Assembly (NCBI RefSeq): GCF_001662485.1 | Contig: NZ_JMTM01000053.1 | Location: forward strand, 1-64,000 | DNA from: Flavobacterium succinicans | GTDB taxonomy: Bacteria > Bacteroidota > Bacteroidia > Flavobacteriales > Flavobacteriaceae | Length of the DNA: 64,000 nucleotides | Reading direction: 5' to 3' | Shown here: positions 24,584-33,977 of the stretch, one piece after another | How the letters are laid out: the number at the start of each line of letters is the position of its first letter | Position numbering within the stretch: position 1 is the first letter of the stretch | Position numbers and translations under genes: made by a program | Notes under the pieces: model-generated | The model's input: the letters and a program-made list of their open reading frames with translations, nothing else | Database searches by the model: none | Told to the model about the DNA's origin: nothing

Positions 24584-27500
24584 CTATTTCACCACTTGAA
24601 CCCAAAATCCTTTGGTTCTTGCCAAAAAGGTATTGTCATACATCGCTTCGCATTGCAATCCTGGTAGATAATAGGTTCCTAGATATGAGGCATTCAGCAA
24701 TATTCTAAACGATTTGGTTTCACCCGATTTTAAACCAAAATAAAAATTGGTTCTATCATCGCGAATATCAATGTAATCCGCAACGTTATTAGTTGCATCA
24801 CCATAGTCTGTGAAACGAGTATTTACAATTTCGAAACCTGAAGGTAGAATTTGCGACAAGGCTACATTTTCTACGCGCTCATTTTTCTGATTTCTAACCG
24901 TTACCTCAGCGATGAATTCTGTTCCTTGATTGATTTTAGAGACATTAATAATGCTTCCTTTTCTGTTCTTGAAAACAATAGAAGCCGAAGCATTGCTTTG
25001 AATCGCTTTTTCTTGTCCAATTGGAAGAATTCCTGTATTCAGCACACGAACAAATAATCTATTTTTTTGGTTGTTCTTCAAAGTCACACTATTCGAACCT
25101 GCTTTGACCACCAGACTTCGATCAGCGATGGTTTTCATCGTTTTAATTGATTGCGATTTTCCGTCTTTACTGAACTGCACATCGATTCCTCTCGGACCAT
25201 TGCTCACGGAAAATTTAGCCATTGCATACAAACCATACGCTGTAGTTTGCGTGCTCATCCATTGATCACTAGACATATTTTTGGCCAATTTTGTTGCCAT
25301 TGCAAATGCTTTTTGCTTTTGTCCAAGCAATAACAATGTTTCGAGAGCCATGGCACGATTTCTATCAGCGGAACCATAATAGTAATAATTATAATTGGAA
25401 GCATCATTTATAGAAGTATTTAACAACAACGACAAACCTGCTGCTTTTTGTCCCGCCAATACATAAGCCGAAGCCAAACGCAATTTACTTTCGTTCGAGA
25501 TTCCTTTGGTTTCACGCAATCTATTCATCGAAGACAAATCAGGAGCTCCCGCCAAAGCCAAAGTGTACAAACGGTAGGACTGTGCTAAATCATTGCCATA
25601 ACTCGGCTCAAATCGCCATTGTTTGGCTTCTTTTTGCTGATACGAAATCCATTTGGTTTTGAAATTGATTGGCAAGAAATACCCTTTTTTCTCTGCTTCA
25701 ATCATAAAATGTCCCGCATACGAAGAGCCCCAATCATCGGCAACGGTGCCTCCTTGCCAATACGATAATCCGCCATTCGACAATTGAAAACCTCCTAAAC
25801 GCGAGATTCCTGCCGTGATATTTTTTTGAATTAATTGCTGACGCGTGGCATCCAAATCGACAATCTCATTTAAGTACAATTGTGGAAAAACAGACGAGGT
25901 CGTTTGCTCCACACAACCGTGAGGATATTGAATCAGATATTGTAATCGTCCATTCAAATTGATGGTTGGCATTGAGGAAACCTCCAATTTTGCTTTATTA
26001 CTACCCGCAACACCAAATGTTTTCCAAGAAATTGTTTTAGAACTGTTGGGTTCCAAAATCACATCGGTAAACGTATTGGTCACTGGATTTGGATTGGTCA
26101 TATCAATTTCTACATCATACACGGATTTCTCCTTGCCAGAAGTTGCCACAATTTGCACTTTCCCAATTCCGGTTAGAGCACCTACAGCCAAATTGAAATA
26201 AGCCATTTTTTCGTCAGGTTGTGCAAAAGAAAGTCTTTGAGTGGCACTGCCAATAACTTTTAACCCATTATTCGTCTTAACCTGAACGGTAACGTTTTTG
26301 ATGTTTTTTTCCATAGCAAAAACAGTCACCGGAATCGTAACTTTCTCGGATGGAGAAATCTTTCTAGGCAATGAAGCCAACACCATCAAAGGACTACGAA
26401 CTGGAGTCGCCTTTTCGACACTTCCATACGCACTTGTAGTTGCATCGCCAGCCACAATCATTGTTTTTACAGAACCAATGTATTTCGGTAATTTCACTTG
26501 ATGGGTTTTGGTTTGTCCTTTTTCTAATTTAAAAGGTCCCATATAAATTACAACCGGTTTAAAACGATTGGCTTTTTTGGCTTTTCCACCGCCCAAATCT
26601 TGGTCACCACCAATACTGAAAATCTGATTCACTTTTCCGCCATACGCCCCAATCACATCATCGTAAATGTCCCAAGTTTTTACGCCCAAAGCTTCACGAA
26701 CATAGAAACTATCCCAAGCATTTGGCGCTTTGAAACGGGTTAAATCCAATAAACCTTCATCTACAATAGCAATGGTATACGTCATTGCTTTTCCAGTTTG
26801 TTCACTCACTTTTAAAGCAAATGATTGTTCAGGACGTAACACATCTGGCATTACTAATTTGGGAGCAAGAATGGTGTTTTTATCAATCACTTCGATTGGT
26901 ACAATTCCATACATACGGATTGGCAAATCATTCTTGGTTGTAGCATGTGGTTGCAACAGCGTAATATTAAAATAAACATTCGGTGCCATCGCAGCAGTAA
27001 TCGGGATAGTTACTTTGGTTTCTCCTTTTTGGGTCTTAGCCCAAAGGGTTTGTACTACTTTTGATCCGTTTTCAATAGAAATAAAAGCACGACCTCCTTC
27101 GCTAGATGGGAAAGAGATTTGTGCCTTTTCGCCCACGGCATACTTCTCTTTATCTGTAGAAAAAATCAACATGTTGGCCGTTGAAGCATCCGTGTTTTTG
27201 GTTTTTCCAGACCACATTGGCCAATCGATATTTACAGTCAATGCTGTTGCGTGACCTCCAACCGCATCAGTAACTCGAATTAAGTAACGCCCCCACTCTT
27301 CATCCGTCAAGGCAAATCGAACGTTTCCTTTTCCATTGGCATCTGTGTTTATTCTAAAAGTTTTATACGAAGTCGTAGCATCATCAGCGTTATAATTCGA
27401 TAAATTATCACTTGATGCATCCCACCACCAGCGCCATTCTACTTTGTAAACTTTGACTTCTAGATTTTTAACTGCTTTTGGTCTTCCGTTTTCATCTACG

Positions 27501-30253
27501 GTAACGATATCAAATTGATTCATTTTACGGGTTTCTAACATTCCGTATTTGTTAGGTTCAGGTGATTTGATCCCGATATAAGTGTTATACGGAGAATAAG
27601 TCGTCGCCATAACATCGGTGCTAAAATCACCGCCTTCTTCATAGACTTTGGTAATAAACGCCGCTTTCAGCATTCCTGGTGCTTCTCCTTGTATTTTGGG
27701 GTCTATTGTTACATTCGCTTTTCCGGTAGCATCCAATTTACCTGAAAAAACGGTAATTTCTTCGGTGCTGAATTTTCGAACCAAATCATCAAAAACATAC
27801 TTTTCATAGTTTTTGAAAGTCGTGATTTGTTGCGAAAATTTGGCTTGCATTTCAACATTCAAATTTTTGGCGACCGCTCCGTGAAGCCACGCTACTTCTA
27901 GATTACTCGTATTGGGATAAGAAGAAGAAAGTACAGCTCGTTTGAAACTGTTTTTAATTTTTAAACGATTGGGTTTGATGGTTTCGATTTTAATGCTTTT
28001 ATAAAATTTTGCTCCTCCCACGCTAACCATTGCTTCCCAATTTCCGGTGGGCGCATCACTTTCAGTTGGAACAGTAAACGCATAATGATGCCACTCATTT
28101 GCTTTTTGCACCGTTTGATAGGTTACTTTTCCATTTGGATCGGCTAATCGAAATTTTATAGGATGTCCCAACGGAATTTTATTCGAAGCATCATTCAAAA
28201 TGAAAGACAAATACAAATTATCTCCAGGTCGCCAAACGCCACGTTCTCCATAAATGAATCCTTTGAGACCTTTTTGCAAAGTCTCGCCAGATACGTTAAA
28301 ATTACTTACCGATAAAGAATGCCCATCATCAAGTTTTACATAAGTGGACTGCGTTCCGTAAGTCACAATCGCAAAATAAGCAAAAGTATCCAGCTGAAAA
28401 CTAGCAATTCCTTCGCTACTTGTTGCTCCAGTTGCCAATTTTTGTTGCTGAAAACTGTACAAATCTACTCTTGCATTTGCAATGGGTTCGGTGGTAATAA
28501 TATTGCTTACGGCAAATAAATACGATTTATTTTCTCCTCTTTTGGCAATTACACCCACATCCGATGCTAAAATATTCGTTCCTATTTTGGCATTATAAAA
28601 ATAGGAACTTGTACATGGATCCTGACTTTCTCTCCATTCATAATCGTCATAATAGTAATCATCATAAGGGTTTTCACTGTAATTTACATCTTTTTCCTCT
28701 ATTTCTTCTTCCTCTACATTTTCACTTTCGTCACCAGATGAAGCGTCGCATTTATATAAAGAATACGCCTTTTTATACGAAAACTCTACCCTGTAAATAG
28801 CGCCTGGTTCTGGCGTTATAATCTTGGATAAATCCAAAGCAAATGTGTTCCATTTACTCAGATTAACCAAGCCATGTTCGTTAAGATTGAGTGTCGATTT
28901 GGCGATAGGTTGCGCTACTCTTTTCAGATTTCGTGCACCATTTAATTCATTATCCTGCAAAAATTGAAGTATGTTGTTTTTGTATATCTTGTATACCTTT
29001 ACATCGACAGCACTTAGATTTGCCGCTTCAAAGTTGAGTTTTAGATTACTGGAACTTGGTAAGATCGTTCCATTTTTGATAAATCGAACATTGGGTTTTA
29101 TTTCATCAAACGAAATTTTTTCAGCATAATTCTCGTTCAATTTTTTCCCATATTCGCTTTCGATGCCTTGAAACACCTCTAAGAGTAATTCTCCAGTGAG
29201 TTTTTGAGAAACATCAACAGCTTCGGTTGCTACGACTTCTACAATTTCTTGAGATTTTTCAACAACTGTAGTGTCTGAAACCACAACTGTAGAGTCAGTT
29301 ACAATACCTTCGGAAACCGGCTCAGTAAGCACTTCAACTGGTTTTTCTATAACTTTCTCTTTGCTAAAATAAATCTTCAACACGTTTCCTTGTGCAGAAA
29401 ACTTTAAATTATTTGTATTTTGAATCGCCACCAACCCTTTAAAATCCTGCCCTTTTTCGAGTGGCTCAGAAAAATTGATGGACAAAGATTGATCGTCTCC
29501 TTCTTGTATTTCGGTCTTAACTACTTTGAATTCATTCAGGGCAGTAATTGGAAAATCGATGGTTCCTTTTTGATCTATATCAAAATCGCTTCCATCATAA
29601 GCTATCTCAAGATTACTTTCAGCAGCTAATCTTTGAATGCTATCAATTCTGAACTTAAATTCTTTCCCAACTGTGGTCGATTTTTCAAAAACCAGCTGTA
29701 AATTCTCTCCATTATGTTCGGCTTCTACTAATTTTTTTGCAGTTTCTAAATCAATATTGTCCGCAGTTTTCAACACACAATTCAAATATTGGTAGTCTTT
29801 ACTATACGATTGAACGTCGAGTGTGTTAACGATGAAATCCTGTTTAATGGTTTTTACCGTAAAATTGAAATTGGAAAGCTCCTTGTTTTTTTCTGCTACT
29901 TTTGGATGTAGCTTATCCAAATGCAAAGTCACTTGGTATTCCGTACCTGATTCTAATTTTTTTTCAGGAATAAAAGCGATGGTATTGTTCGAAAGCGCGA
30001 TCACTTTTCCATCAACACTTGGAGAAATATTGAATAAATCATCATCTAAAACCTGATTTACCTTCCAATTATTTTCTTCGAATGCCAAAACCACCCGAAT
30101 ATCCGATTGTGCCGAGACAATTCCACCCGTAAAACTGACGATATACTCTTTGAATAATGAAAAATCAGAATTAAAATCGGCAGCCGATTTTCTTCCACAC
30201 GCTTGAAACAGAAAAAACACACAAAACACATAAATTAATCCTTTTACTTTCAC
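24584..30253 (-). CDS. Alpha-2-macroglobulin family lipoprotein
   Basis: This 1889-residue protein starts at a GTG. The signal ends in lipobox FQAC, with Cys19 lipidated. An MG-domain array forms the first 1300 residues, with the bait region probably between about 850 and 1100. The thioester motif GCVEQT keeps Cys1447 and Gln1450, so the covalent protease-trapping chemistry should be intact. The terpenoid-like thioester domain and a C-terminal receptor-like domain follow. An acidic tract (about 500-545, rich in Glu/Asp/Tyr, PYDDYYYDDYEW) is inserted. The role inferred from E. coli YfhM is trapping invading proteases in the periplasm. pbpC follows on the same strand. Confidence 0.92.
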   Translation of the reverse strand: MKVKGLIYVFCVFFLFQACGRKSAADFNSDFSLFKEYIVSFTGGIVSAQSDIRVVLAFEENNWKVNQVLDDDLFNISPSVDGKVIALSNNTIAFIPEKKLESGTEYQVTLHLDKLHPKVAEKNKELSNFNFTVKTIKQDFIVNTLDVQSYSKDYQYLNCVLKTADNIDLETAKKLVEAEHNGENLQLVFEKSTTVGKEFKFRIDSIQRLAAESNLEIAYDGSDFDIDQKGTIDFPITALNEFKVVKTEIQEGDDQSLSINFSEPLEKGQDFKGLVAIQNTNNLKFSAQGNVLKIYFSKEKVIEKPVEVLTEPVSEGIVTDSTVVVSDTTVVEKSQEIVEVVATEAVDVSQKLTGELLLEVFQGIESEYGKKLNENYAEKISFDEIKPNVRFIKNGTILPSSSNLKLNFEAANLSAVDVKVYKIYKNNILQFLQDNELNGARNLKRVAQPIAKSTLNLNEHGLVNLSKWNTFALDLSKIITPEPGAIYRVEFSYKKAYSLYKCDASSGDESENVEEEEIEEKDVNYSENPYDDYYYDDYEWRESQDPCTSSYFYNAKIGTNILASDVGVIAKRGENKSYLFAVSNIITTEPIANARVDLYSFQQQKLATGATSSEGIASFQLDTFAYFAIVTYGTQSTYVKLDDGHSLSVSNFNVSGETLQKGLKGFIYGERGVWRPGDNLYLSFILNDASNKIPLGHPIKFRLADPNGKVTYQTVQKANEWHHYAFTVPTESDAPTGNWEAMVSVGGAKFYKSIKIETIKPNRLKIKNSFKRAVLSSSYPNTSNLEVAWLHGAVAKNLNVEMQAKFSQQITTFKNYEKYVFDDLVRKFSTEEITVFSGKLDATGKANVTIDPKIQGEAPGMLKAAFITKVYEEGGDFSTDVMATTYSPYNTYIGIKSPEPNKYGMLETRKMNQFDIVTVDENGRPKAVKNLEVKVYKVEWRWWWDASSDNLSNYNADDATTSYKTFRINTDANGKGNVRFALTDEEWGRYLIRVTDAVGGHATALTVNIDWPMWSGKTKNTDASTANMLIFSTDKEKYAVGEKAQISFPSSEGGRAFISIENGSKVVQTLWAKTQKGETKVTIPITAAMAPNVYFNITLLQPHATTKNDLPIRMYGIVPIEVIDKNTILAPKLVMPDVLRPEQSFALKVSEQTGKAMTYTIAIVDEGLLDLTRFKAPNAWDSFYVREALGVKTWDIYDDVIGAYGGKVNQIFSIGGDQDLGGGKAKKANRFKPVVIYMGPFKLEKGQTKTHQVKLPKYIGSVKTMIVAGDATTSAYGSVEKATPVRSPLMVLASLPRKISPSEKVTIPVTVFAMEKNIKNVTVQVKTNNGLKVIGSATQRLSFAQPDEKMAYFNLAVGALTGIGKVQIVATSGKEKSVYDVEIDMTNPNPVTNTFTDVILEPNSSKTISWKTFGVAGSNKAKLEVSSMPTINLNGRLQYLIQYPHGCVEQTTSSVFPQLYLNEIVDLDATRQQLIQKNITAGISRLGGFQLSNGGLSYWQGGTVADDWGSSYAGHFMIEAEKKGYFLPINFKTKWISYQQKEAKQWRFEPSYGNDLAQSYRLYTLALAGAPDLSSMNRLRETKGISNESKLRLASAYVLAGQKAAGLSLLLNTSINDASNYNYYYYGSADRNRAMALETLLLLGQKQKAFAMATKLAKNMSSDQWMSTQTTAYGLYAMAKFSVSNGPRGIDVQFSKDGKSQSIKTMKTIADRSLVVKAGSNSVTLKNNQKNRLFVRVLNTGILPIGQEKAIQSNASASIVFKNRKGSIINVSKINQGTEFIAEVTVRNQKNERVENVALSQILPSGFEIVNTRFTDYGDATNNVADYIDIRDDRTNFYFGLKSGETKSFRILLNASYLGTYYLPGLQCEAMYDNTFLARTKGFWVQVVK

Positions 30254-30514
30254 TTTTATCTAGAGTTAATGGGTTATAAACTAAAATTATAGCAACATTT
30301 TGCAAATAAAACGATAACTGCAAAAGCGCTATTATATTGTAGTAAAAGTATCGTTTTTAATTTATTATTTTAGGTAGTAGATTATTTAGCGATAAATTAT
30401 TTCGAAAAGTCTTTTTTGGGAGCTATTTCCAGCTATCCACTCTATCTTTTCCTGCCTAAAGAAGGCAGCAAAAGGATGCCGTTACTATCTGGGCTAGGGT
30501 TTTAAGATGTTCAA
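30254..30514. other. Intergenic region with one dispersed stem-loop copy
   Basis: This 261-bp region separates tadA from the A2M gene on the minus strand. Its main content is the stem-loop element at 30421-30499. The rest is AT-rich without visible features. Confidence 0.6.
30421..30499 (-). repeat. Dispersed stem-loop element, copy A
   Basis: Read on the minus strand, it starts TAGCCCAGATAG, contains CGGCATCCTTTTG, a central hairpin (CTGCC ... GGCAG), then AAAAGATAGAGTGGATAGC and TGGAA. It shares this order with copies at 48795-48865 and 58231-58304. The outer stem is CCAG with CTGG here, while the other copies have CCTG with CAGG. Confidence 0.8.
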
Positions 30515-30958
30515 TTACTTTCTTTTCTCAGCAAAAAACCGCTTCATTAAATCAGCCGCTTCTTCTGCTAAAACACCTCGGACCACAGTAGTTTTGGGAT
30601 GCAATTGAGTGCCCATTTTTTCATATCCTCGATGCGTATCACTGGCGCCAAAAACAATTTTAGCAATTTGACTCCAATACAAAGCTCCTGCGCACATTTG
30701 GCAAGGTTCTAAAGTCACATACAAAGTACAATCTTTCAAATATTTTCCGCCTAAGAAATTAGCCGCTGCGGTTATGGCTTGCATCTCGGCATGGGCGGTA
30801 ACATCGTTGAGAAGTTCTGTCAAATTATGCGTTCGGGCAATGACTTTATCGGCCACAACAATAACGGCTCCCACAGGAATTTCGCCTTTTGCAAAAGCCA
30901 TTTCAGCTTCTTGCAAGGCTTTTTTCATGAAATATTCGTCGGTAAAAGGATGTATCAT
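30515..30958 (-). CDS. tadA: tRNA-specific adenosine deaminase / nucleoside deaminase
   Basis: TadA converts A34 to inosine in tRNA-Arg. The ATG at 30958 gives 147 residues; the codon six bases upstream is a TTG and less likely. The CDA-fold zinc site is complete: His and catalytic Glu in VTAHAEMQAI, and Cys residues in TLEPCQMCAGAL. The tail has MKRFFAEKRK, as in TadA (FFxxxR). GKYLKDCTLYVT is typical of bacterial TadA. A free-base deaminase of the same family (guanine deaminase type) is the main alternative. Confidence 0.9.
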   Translation of the reverse strand: MIHPFTDEYFMKKALQEAEMAFAKGEIPVGAVIVVADKVIARTHNLTELLNDVTAHAEMQAITAAANFLGGKYLKDCTLYVTLEPCQMCAGALYWSQIAKIVFGASDTHRGYEKMGTQLHPKTTVVRGVLAEEAADLMKRFFAEKRK

Positions 30959-31022
30959 AGTCAAGACCGCAAATTCGCAAATTAATTACTTTGTAAAACA
31001 ACTTTTTTATAGAATGTAAAAA

Positions 31023-31045
31023 TACAATTTCAAATTGTACCTTTG
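31023..31045 (+). promoter_or_regulatory. dxs promoter overlapped by a perfect palindrome
   Basis: TACAATTT-C-AAATTGTA (31023-31039) is a perfect 17-bp palindrome. Its last two bases are the first two of the -7 element TACCTTTG (31038-31045). The ATG at 31050 follows after 4 bp, so the transcript should be essentially leaderless. The geometry suits a repressor operator. Confidence 0.55.
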
Positions 31046-31049
31046 CTTT

Positions 31050-32828
31050 ATGTCAGATAATTTACTTTCAAACATCAATTCCCCCATTGATTTACGCTTA
31101 CTACATGAAGCGCAACTGCCTCATTTGGCACAAGAATTACGTGACTTTATCATCAATATTGTCGCCACCAAAGAAGGACATCTTGGTGCCAGTCTTGGCG
31201 TGGTTGAATTGACCATTGCGCTGCATTATGTATTTGACACTCCCAATGATTTATTACTTTGGGATGTAGGACATCAAGCCTATGGTCATAAAATCCTGAC
31301 CGAAAGAAAAGCTGTTTTTCATACCAACCGTCGATTGAATGGTATTTCTGGATTTCCAAAAAGAAGTGAGAGTATTTATGATGCCTTTGGCGTAGGCCAC
31401 TCATCAACCTCAATTTCTGCAGCATTAGGAATGGCGATTGCTTCCAACTTAAAAGGAGATTTCGAAAAACAACACATTGCCATAATTGGCGACGCATCCA
31501 TAGCCTCAGGAATGGCTTTTGAAGGACTCAATCATGCAGGAGTTACCGACGCAAATTTATTAGTAATTTTGAACGACAACGCTATAGGAATCGACCCAAG
31601 TGTTGGCGCACTAAAAGAATATTTAACTGCGGTAAAAGAAGGAAAAAATCATCGACAAAACAATATGATTAAGTCTCTGAATTTTGATTATTCAGGGCCA
31701 ATTGATGGTCATGATCTTACTACAGTTATTAAAGAATTAAAACGCTTAAAAAACGTAAAAGGCCCAAAGTTTCTTCATATTATTACCACCAAAGGTAAAG
31801 GACTACAACAAGCCGAAGACAACCAAGTGCAATACCATGCGCCCGGAAAATTTGATGCTTCAACAGGAGATTTACTGCCTAAATCAGAAGAGCATTTACC
31901 TCCAAAATACCAAGATGTTTTTGGCTTAACACTTTTGGATTTAGCCCAAAAGAATGAAAAAATCATCGGAATAACACCCGCTATGCCTTCGGGTAGTTCC
32001 TTGAAGTTTATGATGGATGAAATTCCAAGCCGTGCTTTTGATGTGGGTATTGCCGAACAACATGCCGTAACGCTAGCCGCTGGTATGGCTACGCAAGGCA
32101 TGATTGTTTATTGTAACATCTATTCTACTTTTTTACAAAGAGCGTATGATCAAGTCATTCACGATGTGGCTTTACAAAACTTACCCGTTATTTTCTGTTT
32201 GGATAGAGCGGGCTTGGTTGGCGAAGATGGTGCCACCCATCATGGTGTGTTTGACTTAGCCTATTTGAGATGCATTCCCAATCTAATAATCTATGCTCCG
32301 TTGAACGAAATAGAGCTACAGAACATTTTGTATACCGTACAATTAGGAATCGACCAGCCTATAGCCATTCGTTATCCTAGAGGTAGAGGAGAATTCATCC
32401 AATGGAAATCGCCCTACAAAAAAATCCCTTTCGGAAAGGGCAATTGTTTAAAAGAAGGAACTGAAATTGCCATTCTTTCTACTGGAACCATAGGGAATAA
32501 TGTGATAAAGGCAATAGATCAATTGGAAAATAAAACCTGCTTTGCTCATTATGATTTTGGCTTTGTAAAACCATTGGATGAAAAACTTTTACATGCTATT
32601 TTTGACCAATTTGAAACTATAATTACGGTAGAAGATGGAGCGATAACGGGAGGTTTTGGCTCTGCCATACTCGAATTTTCTGCTTCGAACAACTATCAGA
32701 AAACGATTAAAACACTTGGAATACCCGATACTTTTACTGAACAAGGAACGATAAACGAATTACAAAACGCTTGCAAAATTGACGTTAAAAACCTAAAATA
32801 CTTTTTTTCAACCCACAAAATCAGTTAA
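31050..32828 (+). CDS. dxs: 1-deoxy-D-xylulose-5-phosphate synthase
   Basis: DXS condenses pyruvate and glyceraldehyde-3-phosphate with TPP, the first step of the MEP isoprenoid route. The start was set at the ATG at 31050 (592 residues), since an upstream ATG lies before the -7 element. Motifs are in family order: DVGHQAYGHKILTER, TPP/Mg site GDASIASGMAFEGLNHAG and LNDNAIGID, catalytic Glu in DVGIAEQHAVTLAAGMA, and DRAGLVGEDGATHHGVFD. It is slightly shorter than E. coli DXS (620 residues), as common in Bacteroidota. The DUF3078 gene follows after 24 bp. Confidence 0.95.
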   Translation: MSDNLLSNINSPIDLRLLHEAQLPHLAQELRDFIINIVATKEGHLGASLGVVELTIALHYVFDTPNDLLLWDVGHQAYGHKILTERKAVFHTNRRLNGISGFPKRSESIYDAFGVGHSSTSISAALGMAIASNLKGDFEKQHIAIIGDASIASGMAFEGLNHAGVTDANLLVILNDNAIGIDPSVGALKEYLTAVKEGKNHRQNNMIKSLNFDYSGPIDGHDLTTVIKELKRLKNVKGPKFLHIITTKGKGLQQAEDNQVQYHAPGKFDASTGDLLPKSEEHLPPKYQDVFGLTLLDLAQKNEKIIGITPAMPSGSSLKFMMDEIPSRAFDVGIAEQHAVTLAAGMATQGMIVYCNIYSTFLQRAYDQVIHDVALQNLPVIFCLDRAGLVGEDGATHHGVFDLAYLRCIPNLIIYAPLNEIELQNILYTVQLGIDQPIAIRYPRGRGEFIQWKSPYKKIPFGKGNCLKEGTEIAILSTGTIGNNVIKAIDQLENKTCFAHYDFGFVKPLDEKLLHAIFDQFETIITVEDGAITGGFGSAILEFSASNNYQKTIKTLGIPDTFTEQGTINELQNACKIDVKNLKYFFSTHKIS

Positions 32829-32852
32829 TTTGCATTTTTTAAAACGACAATA

Positions 32853-33923
32853 ATGAAATTTTCATCAATACCACTTTTATTATTTATAATTAGTTTTTCT
32901 TTTCAAAGTTTTGCACAAGAAACTACAACGGTACCAGAAACTACGAACGACTCCATTATTCTTTTATCACCTACTGCTGGACCTACTTTTCGTCCTTTTG
33001 TAATTCCTACTTCACTGCCTCCAATAAAAGCGCCAACAATTCGAAAGACTTCTGTAAATACTTTAGGGATTTCAAACTGGATTAAAAAAAATAAACTAGG
33101 CTTTGATATTACACAGATAGCTTTTGTCAATTGGAATGCTGGGGGTACCAGTTCAATTTCTGGATTAGTTAAAGGGAATTTTACAAGAGTGTATACCAGA
33201 GAAAATTATAAATGGCAAAATGAATTGATTGTGCGCTATGGTCTCAACAAACAAGACGGAATTGAATTACGAAAAACAGATGATGCCGTTTTAATCAACT
33301 CTACTTTTGGTTATCGAAAAGACACTTTGACCAATTGGTATTATTCTGCAAAATTTAATTTTAATACACAATTTACAGACGGTTACTCTTATCCAAATAA
33401 AGAAGTGGCTATTTCTAGAGCTTTTGCTCCAGCATACGTGTTTATAGGTTTAGGAGCTGAAAAAATAGATAAAAAAAAGAATTACTCTTATTACATCTCT
33501 CCATTCACATCAAAAACAACTTTAGTTTTAGATCAAAGATTGGCTGACCAAGGTGCCTTTGGGGTAGACAAAGCCATTTATGATACAAATGGAAATCTTT
33601 TAGTAAGAGGAAAAAAAACAAGAACAGAATTGGGTTTATTGTTCACAGGCCAGATGAAAAAAGAGGTGTTCAAAAACATTAATTTAGACAATCGATTGAC
33701 ACTATACTCAGATTATATCAACAATTTCGGAAATATTGATATTGACTGGAATATACAATTTGAACTCGTAGTCAACAAATATGTAAAGGCTAATATTGGT
33801 ACACATTTAATTTATGATGATGATATCAAATCAAAACGAGAAGAAAATGGGGTTCAAATTACCGAAGGCCCCAAAGTACAGCTAAAACAGGCTTTAGGAG
33901 TGGGTATCGTTTATGAGTTTTAG
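32853..33923 (+). CDS. DUF3078 domain-containing outer-membrane protein
   Basis: This 356-residue exported protein has a signal peptide (about 1-21, FQSFAQ). After a Thr/Pro-rich segment (22-60) comes the Bacteroidota DUF3078 domain, with FVNWNAGGTSSISG, KWQNELIVRYGLNKQDG, YYSAKFNFNTQFTDG and the late KANIGTHLIYDDDIKS. Amphipathic strands and the terminal aromatic residue in GIVYEF suggest an outer-membrane barrel. Function is unknown. It lies 24 bp after dxs and ends at a strong terminator, so it may be cotranscribed. Confidence 0.85.
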   Translation: MKFSSIPLLLFIISFSFQSFAQETTTVPETTNDSIILLSPTAGPTFRPFVIPTSLPPIKAPTIRKTSVNTLGISNWIKKNKLGFDITQIAFVNWNAGGTSSISGLVKGNFTRVYTRENYKWQNELIVRYGLNKQDGIELRKTDDAVLINSTFGYRKDTLTNWYYSAKFNFNTQFTDGYSYPNKEVAISRAFAPAYVFIGLGAEKIDKKKNYSYYISPFTSKTTLVLDQRLADQGAFGVDKAIYDTNGNLLVRGKKTRTELGLLFTGQMKKEVFKNINLDNRLTLYSDYINNFGNIDIDWNIQFELVVNKYVKANIGTHLIYDDDIKSKREENGVQITEGPKVQLKQALGVGIVYEF

Positions 33924-33927
33924 ATAC

Positions 33928-33959
33928 AAAAAAAATCCGTGTTACAACGGATTTTTTTA
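33928..33959. terminator. Bidirectional terminator, DUF3078 / M36 protease genes
   Basis: AATCCGT (33934-33940) pairs with ACGGATT (33947-33953), with A-run before and T-run after. It serves converging genes on both strands. Confidence 0.85.
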
Positions 33960-33977
33960 TGCCCAATAAATTCTAAC

